Below are positions 21,723-33,526 of a DNA stretch of 64,000 nucleotides, in pieces. Origin of the DNA: Akebia trifoliata (Eukaryota; Streptophyta; Magnoliopsida; Ranunculales; Lardizabalaceae). Each line of letters opens with the position of its first letter. Position 1 is the stretch's first letter. The notes beneath the pieces are model-generated. The model did no database searches. It was not told the origin of the DNA and was given only the letters and a program-made list of their open reading frames with translations. The stretch lies in contig CM030711.1 in assembly GCA_017979445.1 (NCBI GenBank), forward strand, positions 47,229,560-47,293,559. The letters run 5' to 3'. Position numbers and translations under genes: made by a program.

Positions 21723-24700
21723 TTTGAGATCCTTGATCTAATAACGATCCAATCTGATAATATAAAAAAAAATATATAACTTATATTATATTTTATTAAG
21801 ATATATGATATATATTTATATTTATATTTATATGTATTGATATCCAATTTGATTCGATTTCAATTTAGTCCAATAAAGAATCAAATCCAACAAGTATCAA
21901 GTGAGTTTTGAACCAAAATAATTCTTATCAGACCGATCTCAAATTGACTTTGATATGATCTAAACCAGGTCCATTAACACCTTTAAATCAAAATATTGTT
22001 TCATATAGCTCATAAAGGATTGTGAGATTTGGAATTAGCCATTTAAAAAATATTATGAAATTGGCTTACTAATTTAGAATAGGAGTGATGTTTCAAATAT
22101 ACATGATTTTGTTAATTGAGCAGTTTGTATTTTATGTTTTATTTATGAAAACCTAGACTTTATTCGCAAGATGCCATCCCAAAAAATTGGACCCAATTTC
22201 GATTTGTGGGATCAATAAGGGCAAATATAAAATAGTGTAGAAGAATGTATTCTTACTTTATCCAATCAAATATAAAAGAGAGAGTTTAATCCGTTTTAAT
22301 GATCAAATATATATATATAAAAGAGTGATTATCTTGTTCGAGTCATGGTGGAGTAACATTGAAGTACATCGATTATGACATCCCGTAATCATAAAAAAAT
22401 TTCCCTCTTATCTCGATGAAAAGCATCTATGATTATGGGTGCAACAACACATTATCCTATTCCATAAGTAGTATTGTTTAATGTTTGCCCCGGAGAAATA
22501 TATCCATTTAGTCTTGGAATTAATTTAAGATTTCTTTTACAGTCCTCCATAGTTGGACGATTTTGTATCCAATAATCAATGAGATGATGACAACAAATGT
22601 AGAGAGAACAATCTAAATCACAAGCGAATCATTTTTTTTCCAAATTTCTTAAATAAGTAAAGGAAAATATGAGATAATGACATGTGAGGATAGAAATAGA
22701 TGTTCTATCCTTTTCAATTAATTTTTGGAAAATGAAACCGATTCATGTCTGTCTCTTACTATATGTGTCACTAGAAAAAGTTGTAAAACCAAAAGGTATG
22801 CATAATTAGAGAGAAACTATTTCCTTAGAAAATCAATTCTCTTAAAAGCAATTATAATATATAAAAGGTAAATTACTCTCTAACCCCTTGTAATTTGGCA
22901 TAATTCCATTTTGACACCCTAACATTTTGATACTTGCCCTTACCTCCCCTTTCAATGACGGATTAAAATTTAGATGTTCTTTTACTATTTTACCCTCTTA
23001 TTTTGTGTTATTTTTTATTATAAAATATAAAATATAAAATAATAATTAAAATGCCCCCACCTAGGTATTTATTGAGCTCATTTTTTCACATGCATATTTT
23101 TATTTATAAAAAAGAATAACATTTAAAAAAAGGTAAAATAATCTTTATAAAAGAAATTTAACTATTAAGTTGACGACAATTTGAAGGAAGGAGTAAATGA
23201 AACCCTTAAGTAACTGTAAGGGAGGTAAGTATAATTATTAAAACATTAGGGAGTCATAGTGTAATTTTCCCTTCTATAAAATAAAAAGTTTTTTTTTTTT
23301 CAGTATTATATTTTAGTGGATATATGATAATGTCAAATGAAGTTGGTTTTTAGTTTAGAATGACTTTGAATGAGGTTAATCACGATATATTTTACTGGGT
23401 TAGAAAATGTTTTCCTCTTATGAAGAGACAAATTTTCTTTTCATCAAAACCAAACTTCTCATGAAATACATAATTTTAAAACTCATCAAGTCAACACAAA
23501 ACTTGACCAAATCTCATCTTGATTTAATTTTGGGGTGGTTCTAACAAAAATCGATGGATCAATTCATTGAGTCAATTGGGCGTGATCTCATCATGTAGTT
23601 GAGTCAACTCAAAAATGCATCGGGCAAGATCTAATTGACCAAGTTATTTGATCATGGGACTTGTTAGTTGCATATTGCCAAGTATATGTTGCACTCCATC
23701 ACCTTACTATCATAAAATAAGTTGCACTTTTTTTTTTTTGAATAAATAATGAGTCTTGATAAAAAAAATTTGTACTCACCTTGGACTCCACCTTTACATC
23801 ACTGTACAAAATCATAAATATTTATCCTTGTGTATCCTAAAGCAAAAGATCTACAATTATATGAAGGAGGAGTCCAAAGCGAGTAGAGAAAGGTGAGTCA
23901 GATTATCATGACTCATAAATAATTTGAATTTTTTTTTCCTCCCTTTTGAAAATCATAGAACAACCACAACAAAGCTTCATAAATTTTGGTTTCAATTTTC
24001 AAAGTTTCATGATCGACAAGTGGACTAGAAATTAAAATGTTGAAAGTTTTGTTAATGATAGGTTTAGTGTAAAATTTGCAGGAACTCCTAAAAAATGATG
24101 GATTCTATATCACAATATTGATGTATTTTTTATTTGTCGGACATAATAAGTAAAGATTGAATGAGAACTTAAAAATATATAAAATAATAATTTTCTTTTA
24201 GGTTAGAAAGTATAATTGGTACTTCGATAATTGGAAAACTGTAGAAGCTTATGAGCCTAACTCATCCTCATGAAATCCTAAGGTGAGGATTGCTCCAAAT
24301 TTATATACAGCTCAAGATTATGATACCCAAGCAATGTGGGACTATTGTTCAAAAGAACAAAACAGAATATTTTCATTTATATTAAAAAATATTAATAAAA
24401 TTAATATACTTTTATTTGACTCATCCAACCGACATACAAGTTTTCGAGTTGACTCGATTAGATGGATATTCGAGTCAGTCAAATTTTAAAACTATGAATC
24501 ATACATCAGCCAATCACAACGATTTTCCTGCACATTCGTACACACCTACGTGGAAAAAAGAAGAAGAAACGACTCTCAAATTTATCGGATAAGGGTTGGA
24601 AACAAAGAAGAAAAAGACAAAAGGGAGGAACTTGGGTTGTTTACTTTCTCAAATTAAGTGATACAAATGGGTGTTGGACGATTTTGTGTCGAACGTCGTT

Positions 24701-25204
24701 ATACACTATAATCAACTAAAATTTAGAGATCAAAGATGGTTGACGTTGAAAGCAACGTCTACTTCCATGGTTGGTTGTCCTGGTGCAATTATCTTCGTTT
24801 GTTTTTCTTAGTCGTCGGGCTTAACGTCACCATCATCGTGTGATGTAAATCAGACGGTGACACAACGACCTCGTCATATTTGTTGTGTAACCATCACTTC
24901 CTTAATTATTATTTTTAAATCTTTTTTTTTTTTTTTTTTTGTTGGATAATATTGGGTTTGGCAGACACGTCTTTCTCTTTAAAACCTGTGATTTGTTGGA
25001 TGGAACATCTCAACTAATTAAATCAAGAAAAAGAGTCCTGATATTATGTCGCTCCTTGCACCTAGGTTATTTTCTTAAAATCGTAGATTATTTATCTCGG
25101 GATACCTAAGAAAAATATTTATGATTATTTATATCTTGACGTAAATGATTTACAATTCTACAACGGTCGTGTGTTAGAAAATCAAGATTTTTGTATTAAG
25201 TAAT
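21723..25204. other. Intergenic AT-rich spacer with scattered repeat remnants
   Basis: No gene is supported. Bases 22376-22450 hold a small palindrome (CCCGTAATCAT against ATGATTATGGG) of the CATCTAC-core family. The stretch around 24435-24510 (GAGTTGACTCGATTAGATGG, ATTCGAGTCA) recurs in similar form near 29795-29880 and 10525-10575, so it is a dispersed repeat. Poly-A/T runs lie at about 23289-23299, 23730-23740 and 24921-24940. Confidence 0.45.
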
Positions 25205-25429
25205 GGGTCAAGATCGCTTGACTCCTAAGAATGATTCATGAAAAAAACACATAATCCCAATCCTTTAAAAACAAAATTCAATGATTGAGATTTATTCTCG
25301 AGATAAGTATTTGTGGGATTTGTGTTATCAAGATACTTATAAATCTCAACCATTGAATTTTGTGTTTAAAGAGTTGGGATTATGTGTTTTCTTCACGAGT
25401 TATTCTTAGTTGTCAACGGATCCCAACCC
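25205..25429. mobile_element. Long foldback MITE, about 225 bp
   Basis: The left arm reads GGGTCAAGATCGCTTGACTC then AAGAATGATTCATGAA, ACACATAATCCCAATC and AATTCAATGATTGAGATTTA. The right arm read inward is the complement with small differences (GGGTTGGGATCCGTTGACAA, ACACATAATCCCAACTC, AATTCAATGGTTGAGATTTA). Arms of about 100 bp flank a short loop, so almost the whole element can form one hairpin. Non-coding. Confidence 0.85.
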
Positions 25430-25449
25430 TTAATTATATTTGTAATCAT

Positions 25450-25825
25450 TAAAGAGTCCAACTAGTCTTACTAAATTAGTAAGGATTTCACCCTTACTAA
25501 GGGTCCTTGAGTTGATCTTGTGGCATCCAAAAACATGATCCGATACTTTAAGATTGTAGAAAGTAATTTTATGAACTTTCACAATTATTTTCTAAATAAA
25601 TGTTATTTTTCAATTTTAAGTTTGACAGTCATATGGAAATTAGGTAGTCATCCATTTTCAAAATCTTGGATAGAGTCAAAAGTTATATATACATTTTTTG
25701 TATATGAGTTTTTCGATGAAATTTAGAGGGTTATGGTGTTGGATTATTGATGTGGTAATCCATTTGAGAAAAATGGCCCTTGCTAAGACTTAAAATCTTA
25801 CTAGTAAGATTTTAAGAAGAAAAGT
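25450..25825. repeat. Dispersed repeat related to 32360-32610
   Basis: Shares, in order, TGATCCGAT, a GTTGTAGA/GATTGTAGA word, ATGAACTTT, GTCCATTTT or ATCCATTTT, CTTGGATMRAG, GAAAT, and TGATGTGGTAATC or CAATGTGATAATC with 32360-32610. Bounded by CTTACTAAATTAGTAAGG at the left and AAAATCTTACTAGTAAGATTTT at the right, both self-complementary. A similar right-hand word occurs at about 62770-62795. Confidence 0.55.
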
Positions 25826-26829
25826 GTTTCGCATTGTTAAATGCTTTTGAGAGAATAGATTAAAGAGAATGAGTCTTTGGTAGACTTTTGAGCCTTTACA
25901 ATTTACAGGTGTCCAATCAACCCACTTGTTTATCTACACCGTTGAATTAGACATTGGACCACTTCAATAAATGAACAATTAAGCATCCATTGCCCCTAAA
26001 AAAATACCATTGCCCCTGTTACCATTTAAAAAAAAAAAAAAACATTATTGCACTTAATTTTAAATTTCTACAAAAAAGGATGTTTTTAACGATTTTTCAT
26101 GGGGAAAAAAGAAATAGGACAAACCTAACTAGGAGTGCAACTTAGTCTTGTCAAATCAAGAACCGAACCAAATCGATGGTTTAGAGTGGTTTGGTTCGAT
26201 TAGAAATAAGTTGCAATTCGATTCCAGGTTAAGAAAATGGAGAACCGATCAATTTGACTCGATTCTTGGATCAAACTTGTATAGAACTAAACCAAATTGA
26301 GAGTCAAACCCTAATATATATATTTGTTTATTTATTATGAATGATTTTTTATGGACAGATTAATGATTTATTGTTTGATTTTTTTGTTTGTTTATTATAT
26401 ATTTGTTTTTTAATTAATAATATGTTACTTCAAAAAATTTATAGAACATTGGCAACCCATAGAATCAAGCTGAACCAAATCGACCTTAGTTCGATTTGGG
26501 TTGGTTTAATTTTAATGGCAATTAGTTTTGTTCTGGTTCTTATTTAGTGGAACTGACCTATATCCGTTCAATTCAAATTTGACCTCAAACCGAATCAAAT
26601 TGCACTCCTAAGCCTAATTGACATTGTTAAGACAGAGAAGGAAAATCGATCATAGCCACCACATCATTTTTGTCACCTTTGTGTCTCCATTTGTGTCATT
26701 TCAGCATTTTCCTATTTTATTTGCTTAATTTATCAATTTTTAATTGTTGAATTTTCTATCGATTCACCCCCTTACCAGTCAAATACTATTTTAAAATATT
26801 TTATTTTGTCTTTCATTTTAGGGTTAAGT
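25826..26829. other. Intergenic, no gene seen
   Basis: Contains inverted words around AACCGAACCAAATCGATGG (about 26160) and AAACCGAATCAAATTGCACT (about 26587), with AGGAGTGCAACTTAG and TTGCACTCCTAAG at the outer edges (about 26130-26610). This is probably another old TIR element of about 480 bp. No supported ORF. Confidence 0.5.
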
Positions 26830-26988
26830 TAATGTGTGGGCACACGTTAAAGTGCAATAAATACACTTTGAGAATTGAATTTTGTATCGAAAATACCCTT
26901 AAAAATATTTTTTTTACTATAATACCCTCATATTCCAATTTCCAAAGTGTATTTATTGCACTTTAATGTGTGCCCTTAGAACACATGT
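26830..26988. mobile_element. ACATGTGCCC-family MITE, copy 3
   Basis: ATGTGTGGGCACACGTTAAA pairs with TTTAATGTGTGCCCTTAGAA; inner AGTGCAATAAATACACTTTG pairs with CAAAGTGTATTTATTGCACT. This is the most symmetrical copy in the window, about 160 bp, with no ORF. Confidence 0.88.
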
Positions 26989-27124
26989 TGCGAAGACCCT
27001 TTATTTTATTACAGAAAGCAAAGACAGTGGATCATGATACTTTTGTAAATATCACAAAATCTGATAAAGATATTATTAGACAATAGCTAGAAAATTGTTG
27101 TTTTTTTTCATTAAAGGGTTTTGT

Positions 27125-27252
27125 AAACATGTGCCCTTAGGGTACGCGTTAAAGTGCATTAAATACACTTTAGAAATTAAAATTTTAAGAGAATTTTCGA
27201 TACAAAATCCAATTTTCAAAGAGTATTTTGCACTTTAACATGTGCCCGCATT
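27125..27252. mobile_element. ACATGTGCCC-family MITE, copy 4
   Basis: AACATGTGCCCTTAGGGTAC and GCGTTAAAGTGCATTAAATA at the left; GCACTTTAACATGTGCCCGC at the right. The centre is shorter than in copy 3. It lies about 140 bp from copy 3. Confidence 0.8.
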
Positions 27253-27827
27253 AACAAGATCCTTCATAAAACTTTTTCAAAGGTATTTATAAAAGAATCG
27301 TGGTTATGAAAGTTGTTAACATTCCGATGGAACCTTGTTCATGGTGAAAGAGTGACACCTTAAGATATGCCTCGACCTAACAAATCGAATTGACGAGTTG
27401 GAATGGCTCATTTCTTAGTTGAATTGTAAGGAAAATTCCACCAAGATCACTTTTAGAGTTATTAAAAAATAATTTCCCCAACAACTAAGACACCCAAGGA
27501 ACTATTAAAAAAGAAAATAATACAATATTAATCAAAATCCCAAGAATTATATGATCTTTATGCATGAAATGATCAAAACTATGCTTATAAAGGAAATTTT
27601 CCCAAAATACAAACAACTCTCATGGAAAAGTTACAAAGGGTTTCATCATATAAAGTATTTCAATAAGTACTGGGAATTGAATGGAATAAGGATTTGGAAA
27701 GTGGAGGTCTAAGGATTTATTATGATATAAAAGAAAAAATGCATGTTATAAGATTATCTAAATTTTTGTACAATAACTTTGTAAAGTTCTGATAATAGTA
27801 ATTTGATTTGTAGCAAACCTGCCTATA
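27253..27827. other. Intergenic, no gene seen
   Basis: AT-rich spacer with no recognised coding or repeat structure. Confidence 0.4.
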
Positions 27828-28047
27828 CAGGGGTGGAACCAGGATTTTGCCCTTGTGGAGACAACCAAGAGTAGAATTTTTTTGTGAGGACAACTAAGAG
27901 GGGAATTTTTTTTTTTTGTGAAGGTTAATAATGGTAGATTTATTGTTAAAATCTATCACAATAACTCACTAATCCATAGACTTTGAAAATTCTTCTAGGG
28001 GCAAGTGCCCCCATAACCCCCTAGCCCCACTCTAACTCCTCCCTTAC
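27828..28047. mobile_element. TIR element with GGGG(T)GGAACCAGGAT-type ends
   Basis: Left end AGGGGTGGAACCAGGATTTT and right end GCCCCACTCTAACTCCTCCC are roughly complementary, with an inner CTTGTGGAGACAAC against GGGGCAAGTGCCCCC. The element at 52721-53077 has the same end type (AATAGGAGCGGAGTTAGGAT / CTAACTCCACCCCTATT). Widespread plant repeats have such ends; the exact family was not determined. Confidence 0.6.
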
Positions 28048-29579
28048 ATCTACAAACCATTTTGTTATTTATTTTCTTTGTGATTTTTATTTTATTTTGT
28101 CTTCTACACTTTTACGTGATTGAACAATGAAATTATCTAAAAAATTTCCCCTATAATGATCAACTCTCAGATCGTCGGATCAATTCATTTTCACTTTTAC
28201 GTGATTGAACGATGAAATTATCTGAAATTTTTTTCCTATAATGATCAACTCTCATATTGTTGGATCAATTTCTCACAAACAAATTTAACAAATGATTTGA
28301 TAAAATAGTTGAAATATACGCTAAAACTGTTTTTTATATTTATATTTATTTTTACCCACCATTATTTTGTCTCGATTAGAGTTAGTTGGGGGTTGCCATG
28401 TGAGGGGAGGGTACATCAAATATTGATGTACATCTAGTGTATGATATAATATATTCCACAAACTAAAGCGACATACATATCTTATTCTTATCTCGCCCAC
28501 CTCCTTCGGTTCTAGTGTAGATAGTTTCTGACATTAAGTCAAATGATATCTATTCGATATATCACGAAATATTGATATATCGTTAAAGGACAAGTTAAAC
28601 AATATCTATTACTCAAAATATCGGGAGATATTAAGCCTTATCTATCGTGTTTGCCGGGGATTGCGGAAAGGACAAGGAAGAGAATGCGATGCGAAGTGGT
28701 GATCCAGTACGACTGCTCTTGTCAAGTATTTTAGTGAAAAACTATCGTGTCTTTTTCTTATTAGTTTAAACTTCTAATAATAAGACACGAGGGAGCGTAT
28801 GGAGTAGTTCGTAAGGACATACGCATAGAATCACCACTCTGAAGGGAAAAATGCTTCGCTCACTTTGCTTGGATTGAAAGAAAATTAGAACCTACACCCA
28901 ACTTAAAGAGAGAGAGAATAATATAAAGTGCTTACGTGAGCAGCCAAAGTTATATAGTGACAGGCCTAAGAAATTTCCTAGAAAAAGAGTGAGACCCACT
29001 ATTGCAATCTTTTACTAAAATTTGACCCGATCATAGATGAGTATATAGAACTTTATTTAATAAGATAATTGGATTCTTAAATGCAGGACTCTCTAATTTG
29101 TGGGTCACACAAGTCTCCACCCCAACTCTATGGTTTTTAACTTACTAGGTTGACCCGGAATAATGAGTTGACTCAATACTATTTTTTTAAATCAACCCAT
29201 CCAACACAATTAATCAACCCATCCACTTGTCGGGCTGACCACTTAAAAAAGACAATCATTAGTGCTAGCTATAACAAAAAATCTAAGAAAGGGTGTCTTA
29301 ATCGAAGAAAATATATGTTCTGTTACTAATCATAATTATCATGTTGGATGGAGTACCAATCCATTTCAATATCAATCACGATCTACTTCAAAGATACTTT
29401 ATGAAGCATTTTACAAATAAAAAGATTGGTCTCTTCCAACTAATTAGTGAATTAGGTGGGATGTTTGTGCGCTGAACAACAAATAACCGATCAATTTTCA
29501 TAAATTTTATTGTCCGTATTAAAAATATTATTTAAATAATAAATTATACATAATTCTTTATTTTATTTTATTTTTTATA
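28048..29579. other. Intergenic; small hairpin at 28743-28791
   Basis: Bases 28112-28265 contain a short tandem repeat (TTTTACGTGATTGAACRATG and ATAATGATCAACTCTCA each twice). The hairpin CGTGTCTTTTTCTTATTAG / CTAATAATAAGACACG lies at 28746-28791. No supported ORF. Confidence 0.45.
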
Positions 29580-29735
29580 ATGGGGTGTTTGGAGTTACAG
29601 TCGATTAGGGGGATTGGATGAACCATGATTAGAACCAAGGCATATGGGACCTTCCCTCGGAGACGTGCAACACCTACATGTCACACGCACTAGGTAAGTG
29701 AGGGAATACCCTCACTGATGGTCCCGTGGAATTAT
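29580..29735. repeat. Dispersed repeat, copy 1 (inverted partner at 63415-63540)
   Basis: Shares AGGGGGATTG, CCAAGGCATATGGG, CCTTCCCTCGG, GTGCAA, TGTCACACGCAC and GGTAAGTGAGGG, in this order, with the reverse complement of 63415-63540. Similarity is about three quarters by eye. Non-coding. Confidence 0.7.
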
Positions 29736-30257
29736 ATATAATTATAATTATAATTGGGAGAAATTAAAAAAAAATGTCGGATTGCTCATCTATTTGACTT
29801 GACTTGACTTGACTAGATAGATATTTGAGTCATGTTTTCGAATTTTAAAGATAACCCCAAATCATGCATCACAGGCTATCCTTTTGTGGGGTGGGGTGGG
29901 GGCACATAGAACATCATTTTTGCAATTTTGGAACAGCATTTTAGCTCTTGCTCTCCTTTTGCACCCCGATAAAAATGATGGGAGTTGGAGGGCGGGGAAA
30001 GGAAAAATTTGTGTGGTTAAAATTGAAAGGTTGGAATCTTATCTAAATACGAGTGGATATGGATCAAGTAAATCAAAGTACGTCAAAACGTTGGGTTCCA
30101 ATCTTTTTCAGATCCGACCCAATTGCAAAGATGGATCCAAAGTCTAATTAATAAAACAAAAAAGAAGTCTATGAGATAATGGGTGTGTGGTTATGAACTA
30201 AATTTAGATAATCTCATATGAAGATGAGAAAATTCTTTGGCCGTACTGGAGTAATAG

Positions 30258-30356
30258 ACATCAATTCTCACATTGCTGATGTGGAGGTGCACACATAAAT
30301 ATAGATGCCTTTCACTCGTATCTCAATGCACATCATTAATGGGAGGATCAATGTCA
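30258..30356. mobile_element. Short palindromic MITE (CATCTAC-core family)
   Basis: ACATCAATTCTCACATTGCT at the left pairs loosely with AATGGGAGGATCAATGTC at the right. Inner GGTGCACACATAAATATAGA and CTCGTATCTCAATGCAC match copies at 10608 and 15560. Confidence 0.6.
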
Positions 30357-30571
30357 ATTTTAATGTTACTGCAACATTGTTCACAATTCTATTTGTTTTT
30401 AAAAGACACAAATAACCTCATATCAAATGAATCAAAATTTTGAAAGAAAATAAGGAAATTTAAAATAAAAAACTGACTTAACCATTCTTTTTTAATCAAA
30501 GATATCCGGGCATCTTAGAAAACCATGATTAATCCTCATGCACGTGTTGACATGCAATACCCTCCCCCCAT

Positions 30572-30686
30572 GTGCATTAGTTAATTTCCGAGATAAATCC
30601 TTGAGGATGGACCCTAAGAGGGATTCAAGCTCAAGACCTCCGCTTCTTGAGATGTGATCTTGACCATCTTGTTAACCCTTGGGCGT
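30572..30686 (-). repeat. tRNA-derived SINE-like copy 1
   Basis: On the minus strand: a pol III A-box-like TGGTCAAGATCAC, then ATCTCAAGAAGCGGAGGTCT and a B-box-like GAGCTTGAATCCCTC, followed by a GATTTATCTCG tail. It matches the copy at 31466-31577 closely over about 110 bp, and the 56519 copy in the A- and B-box region. No flanking target duplication was resolved. Confidence 0.65.
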
Positions 30687-30759
30687 TAAAATTTGACTTA
30701 TCACGATCAGAAAATGCTAAGTGGCATAGTTTTTAGATAGTTAACATAAAAAATTCTAA

Positions 30760-31465
30760 TCGACTATGTTAGTCAGGCTCCCACCTTTATCGACACTCTT
30801 TGTCTCTTTGTGTATTATGTGACATAAATTCAAAAACATGATTTGGTGTTTGAGAGTTTTTTTTTTGCATAGTCTCCTAAATGAAGAATGTGTAACAAAC
30901 TTTGATAAAGTTCGGATATGTTGAGAGTGTTTCCAATTTAAGGAGAATACCCGTAAATAGTACCTGTGTTTAGGGTTTTGTAGTAAAAAACTTGACATAT
31001 GCAATCAGGATATCTTTGCGGTGTGCCAAATTATGATTTGGGCCCAAAGAATGGGCTTGAAATTTGTATGAATAATGCAAATTATTGGTTTTAAAACCAT
31101 TCTAACCTAAGACATGGACCACTCACATGATGTTTTAATCTCGGATTTTTGTCTCATCTGACTTGAACAAGACATCTCATTAATCTTGTACCACATAAAC
31201 TTTTGCTTTTTTGTTTTTGTTTGTCTTACAATTATATGAATCAGAAAGAAGAAGAAGAAGAACAAAGGCCAATTTCAGTCATAGTGTTTTGTCTCGTCCA
31301 AGAACAATATTGAGATGAATCGGGGACGATTTTTGAAACTATGATTATGACTTGTAATTTCAAATGTTCGGCTCCAAAGATTAACTTTAACCTTTATATC
31401 ATTTTTTCACGAACCAACGTACCTATGCCTCTTAAAGCACTCAACTAATTTTCGGGATTCAAGGT
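30760..31465. other. Intergenic, no gene seen
   Basis: No supported gene. A (GAA)n stretch lies at about 31246-31264. Confidence 0.4.
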
Positions 31466-31577
31466 ACACGCACAAAGTAATTTTTGAGATAAATCCTTGA
31501 AGGCGGTCCTTCGGTGAGGATTCGAATTCAAGACCTCCGCTTCCCGAGGTGTGGTCTTGACTATCTCACCAACCTTA
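31466..31577 (-). repeat. tRNA-derived SINE-like copy 2
   Basis: On the minus strand: GGTTGGTGAGATAGTCAAGA (A-box-like), CACACCTCGGGAAGCGGAGG, then TTGAATTCGAATCCTCACC (B-box-like; compare GGTTCGAATCC). Downstream is TCAAGGATTTATCTC, shared with copy 1. The internal promoter layout of a tRNA-derived SINE is visible; the parent tRNA was not identified. Confidence 0.7.
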
Positions 31578-32082
31578 CTGGGTTTCTGCTGATTTCTATT
31601 ATATTTACCTTGTGAATACAAAGCAATTTGATTTTTTTTTCTTTCTTATTATGATTTCTCGAGGCAACTCAACCTTTTCTTGTAAGCTATATAAGCTATA
31701 GGTAAGGCAAGGTAACATTTTGACCTTCTTAAGCTTCACACATCCTCCTCACGAGTGACAAACCATTTACACCAAAAGACCGATCAATTATGAATATAAG
31801 AGCATCACAGGTTAAACATGGGTACGTAATATGAGCACGTAACACTCGGGAGTGGAGGCGCAATACGCAACACTTAACACTCACATTTACTGGCCAATTT
31901 GTGGATTTTGTAATCCATCAGATCAATTTTTATTTGAATGTTAGGTGGTTAAGAGCAGTAGGCCTATAAGTCGCTCATCTTCAAGAAAAGCAAATCTGTA
32001 ATGCCCATTTGTGATGGAGAGTCTGGTGAAGCGGCATCTTTGCTAGTACAACATTCTTGTCAAAACAAGCAGACAAGGATGC

Positions 32083-33075
32083 ACTTCTATGTGAGAGAGA
32101 CTAACATAAATGACTAATGCCCTCATATTCAGACTCTAGCTGATTTTTCTTTCCAAAACTAATAATCTTCAACCTTGTGTTGACGCTCATTACCCTTTTC
32201 TTCAAGTTTAAGTTTTTAACTTCAAACCTGATTTTCTAAGAAATAAAACGATGAAGAAAAACAATGAGTTTTTACTAGGAATATTGATAATATGACGCCA
32301 TTTTTGACGCACGCCCATTTCTCTCTCTCCTGCTCATAGTGAAAGAAAGAAAACTTTATGATCTGATCACTTTGTGACATTCAAAAGCGTGATCCGATGC
32401 AGTGAAGTTGTAGAGGACAAAATTATATGAACTTTTAAAAAAAATTTAGTTATTTTCACAGTTGAATTTTATTTATAAATTTGAGTGTTCGGTGGTTGTC
32501 CATTTTTAATACCTTGGATCAAGCTCAGCAATATGTATTTTTTAATATGAATGTTTTAATGAAATATAAAAGATTGTGTCATTGGATTGTCAATGTGATA
32601 ATCAATGTGGGCACAACGATCTTTTTTAAAATTTAACATCTAAAAAAATAAATCTGTGGGCAGCGGACAAGAGAGAGAAGCTCTCTCTATTGTTGATGTC
32701 ATTCGTGCTGCATGTCAAATGTTTGTTAGGCTGTGAGCAAACACGTCAAGAGGCATGAAGGACGTGCACAAAAAACTACGTCATATTATCAACACTTTTT
32801 TACTAGACATTATACTCATCAATGTTGAATAGGTTAAAAATAGTTTACTCTTGAGTCTAACAGTTTAAATATGAAAGAATTTTACCCTCATGTTTCACCT
32901 TCAAATCTCACGAATAAGATAAGATTTTTGAGTAGAAAAGAATTCTCTATACAAGATTTAACATCCGGAGGATAAGAGAAATTATGGGAGAAAAGTCAAT
33001 GGGTTTTGAATTAAGGTTGAATACAAGGGCATTTAGGTGATTTTATGTTGATCTCTCTGACAAAACCTAGTTAAG
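32083..33075. mobile_element. TIR element, about 1 kb, CCCTCAT(C)TTC-arm family
   Basis: Left arm GAGAGAGACTAACATAAATG then ACTAATGCCCTCATATTC; right arm read inward GTCAGAGAGATCAACATAAA then ACCTAAATGCCCTTGTATTC. The same arm type occurs at 51837-52414, and single arms near 2205-2260 and 57045-57100. The interior includes 32360-32610, related to 25450-25825. No ORF supports a transposase. Confidence 0.6.
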
Positions 33076-33179
33076 GGGGGGCAAGTCATCAATTAAAATC
33101 ACAGGAGTACCTCTAATACTGACTAAAACATAGAGGGGCATTTCTAAATAATCCAAAAAATAATTGTCTCCTCCTCGTG

Positions 33180-33526
33180 TTTGACTCTTCTCAAACCGAC
33201 GGAAATCTACGCCCAATCGAAAACACGCTTCTCTCTCTGTCGATCATTTTCTCCTCCTTTGTGCAGCAAAAAGAGAGCCATCGAAACCCTAAAAAATCTA
33301 GGGTTAGGAATTCTCTGCTGCCCAAGAACAGAAAATTATCAGTCGATCTGTTCTTCTCCCAATCAAACGTTCAAGATCACATAGATCTCTGTAAGATCTC
33401 TCTCTCTCTCTCTCTCTTCTCTATCATCTTTTCTCAGATCTGCAAAAACAACTTCAAATCTTTCTACTTTTAATCTTTAAATGTAAATATTCCTCTTTAT
33501 ATGATTGTTTTCTTTTAATTAAAAAA
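33180..33526 (+). promoter_or_regulatory. AVT6 leader with start-stop AUGUAA and a second short uORF
   Basis: A CT-rich leader (CTCTCTC runs near 33225 and 33396-33420), typical of plant 5' UTRs, precedes the transporter gene. Bases 33481-33486 read ATGTAA, an AUG followed at once by a stop, 40 nt before the main ATG. A second uORF of five residues runs 33501-33518. The main start sits in AAAAAAATGG, a good plant context (A at -3, G at +4). The transcription start is not seen, so inclusion of the uORFs in the mRNA is inferred. Confidence 0.6.

Noticed and set aside
29884..30147. 87-residue plus-strand frame
   Set aside because: No recognisable domain, low-complexity start (GGGGTGGGGTGGGG), no splice context.
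33389..33466. Very short intron in the AVT6 leader (GTAAGATCT ... TTTTCTCAG)
   Set aside because: The spacing of about 50 nt is shorter than plant introns normally are.
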